DNA of 64,000 bases from assembly GCA_012038135.1 (NCBI GenBank), contig JAAVJQ010000006.1, positions 124,001-188,000 on the forward strand. The letters are read 5' to 3'. Position numbers and translations under genes: made by a program. The notes under the pieces are model-generated. The model was not told where the DNA came from. It saw only the letters and a program-made list of their open reading frames with translations, and searched no databases. Source of the stretch: Salinimicrobium nanhaiense (GTDB lineage: Bacteria > Bacteroidota > Bacteroidia > Flavobacteriales > Flavobacteriaceae). Below are positions 7,298 through 16,283 of the stretch, piece after piece; the stretch's first letter is position 1, and the number at the start of each line of letters is the position of its first letter.

Positions 7298-10200
7298 ACC
7301 TGTCTTCCAAAGACTTTAATCGTGCTATAAGAAAATCAAATTCTGCAAGGATTTCCTCTTGCTTTTCATGAAGATCTTGAGCAGGAATAGGTTCCAGGTT
7401 CAGGATTTGACGGTACTCCTCAATTTTTCTTTTTAGCCGGTTTGCCTGTAAGTAATGTAGTGAAGTCGTATTCTTATGGACGAGGCCGGAAATGCCTGCA
7501 GGGTCTTTTTCATTGGCGGCTGCATTGAACTCTTCCTGATAGATCTTTAAAGATTGTACAGAATTGCTGATGAGTTTTTGGAGCACCTCCTTATTCTTTC
7601 CGGCAATAGTAGTGTACCTGGAAATATCATAAGATGGTTCTTTAATCTCATCCTGGATCCTTTTTATAGCTCTGTCAAAAATGACATTTCCCTTATGGAT
7701 TATTTTTTGAGGCTCTTCTTTTTCGGCATTTTCAGTAAAGGTCTTCACAGTATCTTTAAATTTTTCTGAAAGCCCGTTTACAGGAAACATTTTAAGAAGT
7801 ACTATGGATTTATGTTGAAGATCCTTAAGTTGTTGCAGGTCAGCTTCCAAAACTCCTTTTTTAAAAGCTTTTTTGTATTTTTTTAATTGAGATAGAACGA
7901 GGGGAAGGAATTCGTCGTCTAATTTCCAATCCTTTCCACTAGTCGTTTCTGAAGTTGAAGGTACCTCGTTAGAGCTTTCGCCATTCAGATTCTGAAAAGT
8001 TTCCGGTAGATGCAACAGAATCTTCTTTTTGAGGTCCAAAGGTTCAAAAGGCTTGGTCAATAGTCCGCTAAACCGGGTTTCCTGATCTGCCTGTTGCACT
8101 TCCTGATTCTTATCGGCAGTCAGTGCCAGCACGGGTGTGTTGTGGTAACCGGGAAGTTTACTTATCCTGTAGGTAGCTTCATATCCGTCCATGACCGGCA
8201 TTCTTATGTCCATTAAGATGAGATCATATTGATTCTCCATTGCCAGTTCTACAGCTTCTTTTCCATTCTTAGCTTCATCGGGCTTGACCTGCCACCAGTT
8301 TTGAAGGAACTGGAGAATGATACGGCGATTGATCTCCACATCTTCCACCAACAAGATCCTAAGATTTTGAAGGTTCTTAAGTTTACCAGTTTTGGTTTTC
8401 AGACTAACAGGAGTGACTTCATTTTTAGCCTTTTCTACCGGCAGACTAAAATAAAAACGAGATCCTTTTCCCGGGGTACTTTCCATTTTTATCTCACTAC
8501 CCATGAGTTCCAAAAGAAGCCGGGTAATACTAAGACCTAATCCTGTTCCACCATACTGGCGTACTGTTGAACTTTCTGCCTGGGTGAATTTTTCAAAGAT
8601 GTGTTCTATCTTATCTTCAGAGATACCTATCCCTGTATCTTCAATATCAAATTTCAACCACAGGGTCTCATTTTCCTGTTTCTGCAGTTCTACCGAGATA
8701 TTGACTTTTCCTGCTTCGGTAAACTTCACCGCGTTACTTACCAGATTATGCAGTACCTGGGAAAGCTTTAGCTGGTCTGCGGCAACTCTATGGGGAATTT
8801 TATCATCTATGTGCAGGTCCAGCCGTGTTTGTTTATCAATAGCCTGCGGTTGGTGAGCCTGTTTGAGATTGTTCAATAGCAGGGGAAGATCAAAATCGGT
8901 GATATGGAGTTCAGCTTTTCCGGCTTCCAGTTTACTGAAGTCAAGGATATTGTTGATGAGTGCCAGCAGGTTTTTAGCTGAAAAGCTAAGAGAATTAAGG
9001 TTTTCTTCCTGATCTTCCCTTGGGTTCCTGTCCAGCAGCAAATTGGTCAATCCAATAACCGCATTTAAAGGTGTGCGAATTTCATGGCTCATGGTCGAGA
9101 GAAAATCTTCCTTCGCTCTTGAAGCGGCTTCCACCTCTTCTATAGCCTGCATTAAGGCTTCCTCCGCCTGTTTGCGGTCATGTATGTCCAGGTTCATTCC
9201 GCTCCATTTGTAAACTTTCCCTTCGGTATCGTAAATAGGAATGGCTTTTACATTGGTCCATCTGGACTGGCCGGTTGCACTCATTAACCTGAATTCTGAA
9301 TCAAAATTCCTAAGATATGCCACGGCTTGCTTCCATTGATTTACAACCCTGCTGCGGTCTTCAGGGTGTACAGCATTCAACCAGCCTTCCCCCAAGACTT
9401 CCTTATCAGTTTGACCGGTAAAATTTCGCCAGGACATGCTTTCCTGTAACATCATGCCGTCCGGCTCGGTTTCCCATACTGCCAGGGCAGATGCTTCCAC
9501 AAGATTTCGAAAACGCTGTTCGCTTTCCCTTATAGTTCTTTCTGCTTCAGCTCTTTCCATAGCAGCCCGGGTGTGTTCTGCTACCTCCTTTACCAGAGCG
9601 ACTTCCTGGTTTGTCCATCGCCGCGGATTCTTCTGCTGAATGGTCACAATGGCTACTAATTTTTCATTTTTGAGCAGGGGTACGGCAATAATTGCCCGTA
9701 CCCGGGATTCATTTATTTGGGAAGTTGCATCCTTTTCATTTTCGTATGTTTTGCTCATATCCTGTACCACAAGATTTTTGCCCTCCCGAAACTGTTTTTG
9801 CAGGTCCTTGCTAAAATCAGAGATCTTTACTTCAGTAGAAACAGGTTCAATATCCCAATAATATCCCGTTCTATCCGCTAAAGTATCTTCATCCTCAAGC
9901 ATTTCAGAAAAATATGCCTGGTTGACCTCGAGATGGGCTCCCAGGATGTGCATTGCTGTTTCCTGGATCTTCGCGGCATCCTCAAGAGGACGAATGGCAT
10001 CATTAAGCTCCAGGAGGAAAGATTTCCGTTCTTCTGCTTCCTTGCGTTCGGTGATATCTTTAAAAATGATTGCTACGTGCTGCTCATCGGGTGAGTCAAT
10101 TCTAAAGGAGTTTACATCGAACCACCTGCCCATTGGTTGGGCATAATCTTCAAATCGAATAGATTCTCCTGTGGAGGCCACATTCCCGTAAGTTTCTTTC

Positions 10201-12518
10201 CAAAAAGGTTCCAGGTCCGGCACCAATTCATTTACAGTTTTCCCAGTCACATCTTTTAAACCTGTTTGAAGCTCGAATACAGGATTGGTTTCTACATATT
10301 TATAGTCTACACAAGCACCCGAAGGATCCCGAATGATCTCAATGAGACAGAAACCTTCATCCATGGAATTGATGATCTTCCGGTATTTGTCCGTAGCCTT
10401 CTTTGCAAGTTCTTCTTTGAGCTGAAGGAATTCTTTTTCAGCCTCCTTTCGTTCGGTGATATCCTCAGCGGTGGCCAGCAAAAGGTGATTCAGTTTTATC
10501 ACCCTAAAATGAAACCAATTTTGGAAGCCTTCCCCGTCATAAAAGACTTCAAAATCTGCAGGTTCTCCCGTCTCTGCTGTCCTTTTATATTGATCCAAGA
10601 CACCGGTGCGATGGACATTGGGCAGCACCTCAGAAAATTTCCTGCCTTTAATGTCCCTGGGAAGTTTCAGGACACTATAGTTGAATTCATTGATCATGAA
10701 AAATTCAAAATCCTCAGGTTTTCCTCTTGGATCGTAAAGGGTCTTGTACAGGATAATTGAATTAGGAGAAGCGTCAAAAACCGATTGTAATAAAGCACGG
10801 CTTTCTTTTACCTGAGAAGCCTGGATCCTGATTTCCTCCAAAGAGGTTTTAAGCATTTCTGTTTCTGAAGCAAGACCCTCAATAGCTGCTTTTTCCCGGA
10901 GTACTTCTGTTACATCAAGCACCCTGTGTATGATGTATTCTACTTCTCCTTCAGAATTCAACACCGGGGAATTGGTAGGACTCCAGTGTTTTTCAATAAA
11001 ATTACCTTTTGGACCCGGTATATCATAATTCTGTATGGGCATACGCTGGGCTTTTCTTGTGGTAAGAACCTCATTTAATGAGGTACGAAGGTTCTCAACA
11101 CCTGTGGCATCAGGGCTATTGGGATTATCGGGAAATACATGGAATAAAAATTTACCTATGATCTCTTCCCGTGTGCTTTCTGTTGCCCGTAAATAGGCAT
11201 CACTGGCCATTTCAATATGGAAATCGGGAGTTAAGACCAGGTAAGCGTCAGGTGCATTTTGAAGAACTTCCAGCAATTTACGACTGCGGTTTTCGCTTCT
11301 TCGGAGTTCCTGTTCTGCTCGCTTTCTTTCGGTAATATCCTGAACAAGACCTATGATCTTTCTTATCTTCCCCTGTTTATTAGTAACTAACCTGCCATGG
11401 GCTTCCATGACTCTTAGACTTCCATCTTTACGATAGATCCTGCGGGTATAGGTATATGCTGTTTTCCCCTCAATTGCACGGTCAATAACCTCCTGTACCA
11501 CGGGCACATCATCTGGATGAGAATGTTGATCGATCCATTCGAGGGAGGGAGTAAAGGAGCCCGGTTCTTCTCCAAAGATGAGGTATAGTCCGTCAGAAAA
11601 ATAAACAGTTTTAGTATCTAACAGAACTTCATAGCTTCCCATTCCCGCCAAAACCTCTGTAGAGCGCATAAGTTGTTCGGCCCTTCTTCTTTCTTTTTCT
11701 GCATTTACCCTGTCTGTGATATCCTGCACAGTTCCATATACATTAAGGGGGATTCCCTTCTCATCCCTGGTTATCCCTGCTCTCCTGTGAATATGACGAA
11801 CAGAACCGTCAGGTCGAATGATCCGGGTTATGGTGTCATAGGGTTCTCCCGTAGCATGAGTTTTGCTTACTGCCTGTTCAATGGATTCAAGATCATCAGG
11901 ATGCACAAAGGAGTAAAATTCCTCCATTGTAATTCCTTCCCGGCGGGGTTCAATCCCAAAAATATTATAGAATTCAAGGGAACAATCCATGATATCCCCC
12001 GGCAACTTTCTTTCAAAGCTTCCTATATGACCTATTTGTTGAGCATGTTCAAGTCGCCTGTGCTCTTCCCGAAGTTTTTCTTCAGCTATTTTCTGTTCAT
12101 GAATGTTTTGAGCAATTCCCAAAACGTGAGTCACTTTTCCTTCCCGGTCCTGCTGAAAGATCCTTTCCCTAATCCTGTACCATTCCCATTGGTTCTTTGG
12201 CGCCCGAAATCTCACTTCAACTTCACATTCTTCCTCTCCGGCAAGTGATCTGCAGTTTTCCAGACTTGCCATGCGTCCTTCATAATCTTTGGGATGAAGG
12301 ATCATCCTGAAGATGTCTGACTTCTGATCAAGGATATAAGAAGCGTCATAGCCAATTAATTCCTTTACCTTTTTACTTATGAAAGTTATTCGTTCTTCCC
12401 GAAGGTCAATTACAAATATAATATTGGAACTCAGGTCGGCTAATTTTTGAATAAAATCTAACCTTTCTTTCAAATTCTTATCTCCGAAATCCTCACCGGA
12501 TTTATCCGCTTCTGTCAT
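7296..12518 (-). CDS. multi-PAS/GAF hybrid sensor histidine kinase with receiver domain
   Basis: A 1740-residue cytoplasmic signalling protein without a visible membrane segment. In order I see about six PAS/PAC modules (each closing with DITERK-like linkers, residues about 20-860), a GAF domain (about 870-1000), a further PAS (about 1015-1125), a HisKA phosphoacceptor (MSHEIRTPLNA, His1145), an ATPase domain with DTGIGIS and GGTGLGLSI, and a receiver (VEDVEINRR, phosphoacceptor Asp1437 in MDIRMPVMDG). The last 200 residues hold two HPt-like four-helix stretches centred on His1569 and His1681, both degenerate, so a phosphorelay end is possible but unsure. The ATG at 12516-12518 is the first start in frame. 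It stands alone; no DNA-binding response regulator is adjacent, so its output partner lies elsewhere. Confidence 0.9.
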   Translation of the reverse strand: MTEADKSGEDFGDKNLKERLDFIQKLADLSSNIIFVIDLREERITFISKKVKELIGYDASYILDQKSDIFRMILHPKDYEGRMASLENCRSLAGEEECEVEVRFRAPKNQWEWYRIRERIFQQDREGKVTHVLGIAQNIHEQKIAEEKLREEHRRLEHAQQIGHIGSFERKLPGDIMDCSLEFYNIFGIEPRREGITMEEFYSFVHPDDLESIEQAVSKTHATGEPYDTITRIIRPDGSVRHIHRRAGITRDEKGIPLNVYGTVQDITDRVNAEKERRRAEQLMRSTEVLAGMGSYEVLLDTKTVYFSDGLYLIFGEEPGSFTPSLEWIDQHSHPDDVPVVQEVIDRAIEGKTAYTYTRRIYRKDGSLRVMEAHGRLVTNKQGKIRKIIGLVQDITERKRAEQELRRSENRSRKLLEVLQNAPDAYLVLTPDFHIEMASDAYLRATESTREEIIGKFLFHVFPDNPNSPDATGVENLRTSLNEVLTTRKAQRMPIQNYDIPGPKGNFIEKHWSPTNSPVLNSEGEVEYIIHRVLDVTEVLREKAAIEGLASETEMLKTSLEEIRIQASQVKESRALLQSVFDASPNSIILYKTLYDPRGKPEDFEFFMINEFNYSVLKLPRDIKGRKFSEVLPNVHRTGVLDQYKRTAETGEPADFEVFYDGEGFQNWFHFRVIKLNHLLLATAEDITERKEAEKEFLQLKEELAKKATDKYRKIINSMDEGFCLIEIIRDPSGACVDYKYVETNPVFELQTGLKDVTGKTVNELVPDLEPFWKETYGNVASTGESIRFEDYAQPMGRWFDVNSFRIDSPDEQHVAIIFKDITERKEAEERKSFLLELNDAIRPLEDAAKIQETAMHILGAHLEVNQAYFSEMLEDEDTLADRTGYYWDIEPVSTEVKISDFSKDLQKQFREGKNLVVQDMSKTYENEKDATSQINESRVRAIIAVPLLKNEKLVAIVTIQQKNPRRWTNQEVALVKEVAEHTRAAMERAEAERTIRESEQRFRNLVEASALAVWETEPDGMMLQESMSWRNFTGQTDKEVLGEGWLNAVHPEDRSRVVNQWKQAVAYLRNFDSEFRLMSATGQSRWTNVKAIPIYDTEGKVYKWSGMNLDIHDRKQAEEALMQAIEEVEAASRAKEDFLSTMSHEIRTPLNAVIGLTNLLLDRNPREDQEENLNSLSFSAKNLLALINNILDFSKLEAGKAELHITDFDLPLLLNNLKQAHQPQAIDKQTRLDLHIDDKIPHRVAADQLKLSQVLHNLVSNAVKFTEAGKVNISVELQKQENETLWLKFDIEDTGIGISEDKIEHIFEKFTQAESSTVRQYGGTGLGLSITRLLLELMGSEIKMESTPGKGSRFYFSLPVEKAKNEVTPVSLKTKTGKLKNLQNLRILLVEDVEINRRIILQFLQNWWQVKPDEAKNGKEAVELAMENQYDLILMDIRMPVMDGYEATYRISKLPGYHNTPVLALTADKNQEVQQADQETRFSGLLTKPFEPLDLKKKILLHLPETFQNLNGESSNEVPSTSETTSGKDWKLDDEFLPLVLSQLKKYKKAFKKGVLEADLQQLKDLQHKSIVLLKMFPVNGLSEKFKDTVKTFTENAEKEEPQKIIHKGNVIFDRAIKRIQDEIKEPSYDISRYTTIAGKNKEVLQKLISNSVQSLKIYQEEFNAAANEKDPAGISGLVHKNTTSLHYLQANRLKRKIEEYRQILNLEPIPAQDLHEKQEEILAEFDFLIARLKSLEDR

Positions 12519-13071
12519 TAAAAACTTAACTATTAAATATTGATTTTAGCCCTGTAAAAGTATTTATGTAACTGAATTACAGGCGCCCGGGAAAACAAAT
12601 TCTGCGCCACTTTCTTACCCGATAAAATTTTTAAGCGCAATTTAAGAGCACACTACAGGCTTCTGTTTTGAAATATAAGGAAAAAGAAATATAAAAAAGC
12701 AGCGGGTAGGAGTCTGCTAAAAGTTTTATAGAAGATTTATGGTTTGGATAAAGAGATTGGATTAAAAACCTAATTTTAAAGAGAACAGTAAATATGAAAT
12801 ACCGCATTTGGAGGTGCTGCTTTTCTTTTAGAAATACTAATAAAAATTCCAAATATTTTGTGTCTCCTTTCGATGACAGAATGATAAATGTCATGCTTTT
12901 AGAAGAACAGGCTTCTTACCTTTAAAAGGAGTTTAAAAGCATTTTTGAAATCCAAAGGTTTACTTCTCTTGTGATAGTGGGGAGATGGAATGCGGTTTAG
13001 AAGAGGAGAGCCCAAAAATGGAATTATAGAAGGAAATTCCTTCTCATTATATATCATCTAAATATTCCATT
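12519..13071. other. 553-bp intergenic region between divergent genes
   Basis: AT-rich spacer between the kinase and the tonB-like gene, which diverge. Reading minus-strand away from here, TACTTTTA at 12568-12561 could be a -7 box for the kinase. An 87-codon frame at 12631-12894 has the composition of random AT-rich DNA and I do not accept it. Nothing else is clear. Confidence 0.5.
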
Positions 13072-13821
13072 ATGCAAGTCAAAAAAAATCCGAAGGCAGA
13101 TCTTGGCAGGAATAGTTTAATATTTTTTCAGCTGGGACTGGTAGTGATGCTAAGCTTCACTTATTTTGGTTTGGAGTGGAAGTCTTACGACAGTGGAGAT
13201 ACGGACCTTGGACAGGTAGAGATCTCAAATTTTGAACAGGAAGACGTTCCCATTACTCAGGTCAATACTCCGCCTCCACCGCCACCACCGCCTCCTCCCC
13301 CGGCTATGCCCGAAATTATTGAGGTTATAGAAGATCAACTGGATATAGAGGAGACAGAGATCCAATCTACCGAAACAAATCAGAATGAAGCCGTTGAACC
13401 CATTGCGGAAGTGGAGGAAATAATTTTTGAAGAGGAGGAGGAGGAGGAGATTGAGAAAATCCCTTTTATGGTTGTGGAACAAATTCCGGTTTTTCCGGGA
13501 TGTGAAAGCATTAAAGGGAAAGATGCTCAAAAAAAATGTATGTCAGAAAAAATCGATGCGCACGTGAAGCGGGAATTCCGCACCTATATAAGTGAACAAC
13601 TGGGCCTCACCGGGTTCAACAGGATCTATGTCGTTTTCAAGATCGATTCAAAAGGTTACGTGGCAGATATAAGGGCCCGCGGACCCAATAAGCAACTGGA
13701 GGAAGAAGCAATACGAGTTGTTAAGCTATTGCCTCAAATGAAACCCGGCCGACAAAGAGATAAGGCTGTGGCAGTGGAATATTCCTTACCCATCATGTTT
13801 GAGATCAGGGAAAGCATCTAA
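13072..13821 (+). CDS. TonB-like energy transducer
   Basis: A 249-residue protein: short cytoplasmic start, one hydrophobic segment (about residues 17-33), a periplasmic linker with eleven consecutive prolines (about 67-77) and a long acidic stretch, then a TonB C-terminal domain (about 150-249; YVVFKIDSKGYVADI, and LPQMKPGRQRDKAV, both typical of Bacteroidota TonB paralogues). Such proteins pass proton-motive energy from ExbBD to outer-membrane receptors. No exbB, exbD or receptor is beside it, so this is a stand-alone paralogue. Two Cys in the segment FPGCESIKG...KKCM are common in this subfamily. A heptamer repeat array begins right at its stop codon. Confidence 0.85.
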   Translation: MQVKKNPKADLGRNSLIFFQLGLVVMLSFTYFGLEWKSYDSGDTDLGQVEISNFEQEDVPITQVNTPPPPPPPPPPPAMPEIIEVIEDQLDIEETEIQSTETNQNEAVEPIAEVEEIIFEEEEEEEIEKIPFMVVEQIPVFPGCESIKGKDAQKKCMSEKIDAHVKREFRTYISEQLGLTGFNRIYVVFKIDSKGYVADIRARGPNKQLEEEAIRVVKLLPQMKPGRQRDKAVAVEYSLPIMFEIRESI

Positions 13822-13912
13822 CAATGATCAATGATCAATTAGCAATAATCAATTAGCAATGATCAATTAGCAATAATCAATTAGCAATAAGCAATGTTAA
13901 ATGATCAATAAC
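13822..13912 (+). repeat. 13-unit heptad array of type CAATNNN
   Basis: From the base after the TonB stop codon, the sequence divides cleanly into 13 units of 7 bp: CAATGAT twice, then CAATTAG alternating with CAATAAT or CAATGAT, then CAATAAG, CAATGTT, AAATGAT and CAATAAC. Twelve units begin with CAAT. The CAATTAG unit is the same heptamer (reverse complement, rotated) as the 19-copy array at 4006-4138, and in both places it reads CAATTAG on the coding strand of the gene it follows. Confidence 0.92.
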
Positions 13913-14080
13913 TCATAAACTATAAGAGGAATTAGGATGAACTGAAGAGAAGGCTTTCATGAACCACATCTTCAAGTTTTTAGATCATCAAATCCCGTAA
14001 AAATTGGATTTTCTCCATTCCTATGGATTTTTTCCTACACTTTCAAAATTCTTTTCTATTTTTACCTTTTTGAAAGCTTC

Positions 14081-15556
14081 ATGAAGGATCAGCTATTTGC
14101 AGTTATTGATGTAGAAACTACAGGAGGGGGAATTAATGGAAATCGCCTTACAGAGATCTGTGTAGTATTGCTGCGCGGCAATAAGATCATTGACAAATTC
14201 ACCAGCCTCATCAACCCCGAAAAAGAGATTCCAAGACATATCACGGGTTTGACAGGAATCGATAATGAGATTCTTACCGATGCCCCAAAATTTCATGAGG
14301 TAGCAAAAAAGATTGAAGAGATCACCCGTGACGCGATCTTCGTGGCCCATAATGTGAACTTTGATTATAATGTGCTGCGGAATGAATTTCTGGATCTGGG
14401 ATTTGATTATTCCCGAAGGAAGCTTTGTACCGTGCGTCTCTCCCGAAAACTCATTCCGGGATTATTTTCCTATAGTCTCGGCAGGTTATGTGATTCTATA
14501 AATATCCCCATTTCTAACCGACACCGGGCAGAGGGGGATACAGATGCCACGGTGGTCCTTTTTCAGCGCCTGTTGTCCCTGGATGAAGATTATAAAGTGA
14601 TCAATTCCTTTCTACATGCCCGCTCAAGACAGGCTACTTTACCACCACATATTGATGCCGAACAGATACATAGCCTGCCCGAAAGTCCGGGGATTTATCT
14701 GTTTAAAGACCGGCAACATAAAGTGATCTATGCAGGCAAAGCCATAGACATTAAAAAGCGTGTGGTATCCCATTTCTATGACCGCATGAGCAAGGAGTAT
14801 CAGCTGGGGCAGGAAACCTACCACATAGATTATGAGACTACAGGGAATGAACTGGTGGCCTTACTACTAGAAGCTGAGTGCATAAGAAAGTATTATCCAA
14901 AGTTCAACAGGGCACAGAAACGTCCGGGGCCGGTTTATCAAATTGTGAGTTATCAGAATCAGCGGGGAATCTTACAACTGGCCCTGGAAAGGACTACCAA
15001 AAGAAGAGAAGCTATAGGGACTTTTTATAGCCGGCCCCTGGCTCAGGAAAAGCTGGAATATTTGTGCAGGGAATTTAAGCTTTGCCCCAAATATTGCAGT
15101 TTGCAGGCCAATGTGGAAGAGTGTTCCCATTTTGAGATCGTAGGTTGTGAGGGTATATGTTCGGGAAAAGAGAAGGTTACAGGCTATAACAAAAAAGTGA
15201 CTGCAGCCATTAATTCTCTTACAGAAGAGTCATCTACTTATGTGATAAGAGCGAAAGGAAGACATTTTGAGGAAGAGGCTTTTGTCATGGTAAAGGAAGG
15301 CAAGTACCAGGGCTTCGGATTTATAGATACTCAGGCTCAGGTAAATCATCTGGAGGATTATGTGCCTTTTTTAAAGCAGCAAGCCGCTACTTACCACACC
15401 CACAAGATCCTGAGCAATTATATGCGGAAGCAAGGTGCCCCAAAAGTGATATTTTTCGATAGCGCTGCAACGACTGATGTTTCCCGTCCTGCCGAAAGAG
15501 CTAAAAGAAATGCCGCACTCATGGCTTCTCATGGTACACTTTCCTTATTCAGTTAA
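14081..15556 (+). CDS. DEDD exonuclease fused to GIY-YIG endonuclease
   Basis: A 491-residue DNA-repair-type protein. Residues 1-170 are a DnaQ/polIII-epsilon exonuclease with DVETTGGG, AHNVNFDYNVL and HRAEGDTDAT supplying the acidic metal ligands. Residues 200-290 are a GIY-YIG nuclease of UvrC/Cho type (SPGIYLFKDRQHKVIYAGKA). The C-terminal 200 residues include a cysteine group (CPKYCSLQANVEEC, CEGIC) found in this fusion family. In Bacteroidota and Actinobacteria these fusions are annotated as exonuclease domain-containing or Cho-like proteins and are thought to act in excision repair. A TACCTTTT box at 14063-14070 may be the -7 element. Monocistronic. Confidence 0.87.
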   Translation: MKDQLFAVIDVETTGGGINGNRLTEICVVLLRGNKIIDKFTSLINPEKEIPRHITGLTGIDNEILTDAPKFHEVAKKIEEITRDAIFVAHNVNFDYNVLRNEFLDLGFDYSRRKLCTVRLSRKLIPGLFSYSLGRLCDSINIPISNRHRAEGDTDATVVLFQRLLSLDEDYKVINSFLHARSRQATLPPHIDAEQIHSLPESPGIYLFKDRQHKVIYAGKAIDIKKRVVSHFYDRMSKEYQLGQETYHIDYETTGNELVALLLEAECIRKYYPKFNRAQKRPGPVYQIVSYQNQRGILQLALERTTKRREAIGTFYSRPLAQEKLEYLCREFKLCPKYCSLQANVEECSHFEIVGCEGICSGKEKVTGYNKKVTAAINSLTEESSTYVIRAKGRHFEEEAFVMVKEGKYQGFGFIDTQAQVNHLEDYVPFLKQQAATYHTHKILSNYMRKQGAPKVIFFDSAATTDVSRPAERAKRNAALMASHGTLSLFS

Positions 15557-15711
15557 CCATAAAAAATTTTCAAATTTCGGACAATTCATTCTCTGAAGCT
15601 TAAGCGGAAGAGAACCAAGTTACAATCTGAAGTAAGAAATTCTGCGGAATTCTGCGAGATCAGCGGGAAACAATATAAAAATCTAAACCTTTCTGCCAAT
15701 CAGCTCCAGTA

Positions 15712-15960
15712 TCAGGGCAACCCTGCAGCAAGTCCGGGAACAAAGGAAGCGATCCAGCTCATTTCATCGAATTCCACAACATAAAGCCCTCCGTCAGGTC
15801 CTATAGCCAAATCAATAACAGAGGTTAATCCGTCGATGATCACCTCACATGGCCCTGAATCTTCAGAACAATTTCGCCTTTGCACTCAGATTAGCTTCTT
15901 CTATAACCTCAGTGGGTTCCTTTTCACAAGCAATCAAGGACAGAACAAGAAGATTATCAA
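15712..15960 (-). pseudogene. remnant of a ScyD/ScyE-like lipoprotein gene
   Basis: Two minus-strand pieces in different frames look like one decayed gene. The first (about 15960-15870) reads as the end of a lipoprotein signal with lipobox LIAC followed by an acidic linker, then stops. The second (about 15845-15712) reads IIDGLTSVIDLAIGPDGG and LYVVEFDEMSW, a beta-propeller-type stretch typical of the ScyD/ScyE family, then stops. No start codon remains and the whole centre and C-terminus are gone. The family call rests on that one motif. Confidence 0.55.
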
Positions 15961-16283
15961 TTGGTAAAGTACTTCCCTACATTTTTCACAATATATAATT
16001 GGGTAATAATCTAATGTTTAGGGGAAGGGGAGGAGCGTGAATAAAATTAACTTCTTCGAAAAAAACACATAATTAGCTGAACATTAGATATTTATTATTT
16101 AACTTTAGCTGTGGTTGTTCCTTTTACAGCCATTTAATCCGGCAGTATCCCAAATTTACCCCGTCTTTCCTGCTAGCTGCTATTCCGGTCATCCACTTTC
16201 CCCGTTGAGATCGGATTTATGACATTTCCCCCATGAGTTTTTGGATATTTTAACCAGTAATATTAATTAAAAACCAAAACATT
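15961..16283. other. upstream region of the sugar dehydrogenase gene
   Basis: No gene seen. TAACTTTA at 16100-16107 is near the TAnnTTTG form of Bacteroidota -7 boxes but would leave a 180-nt leader. No stable terminator or riboswitch was recognised. Confidence 0.4.

Noticed and set aside
11673-12248. 191-codon plus-strand frame
   Set aside because: It is the complement of the PAS region of the sensor kinase, which has clear motifs.
12631-12894. 87-codon frame on the minus strand
   Set aside because: Composition is that of AT-rich random sequence, with no start signal and no recognisable motif.
13279-13311. Run of proline codons as a simple repeat
   Set aside because: It is the polyproline linker normal for TonB proteins.
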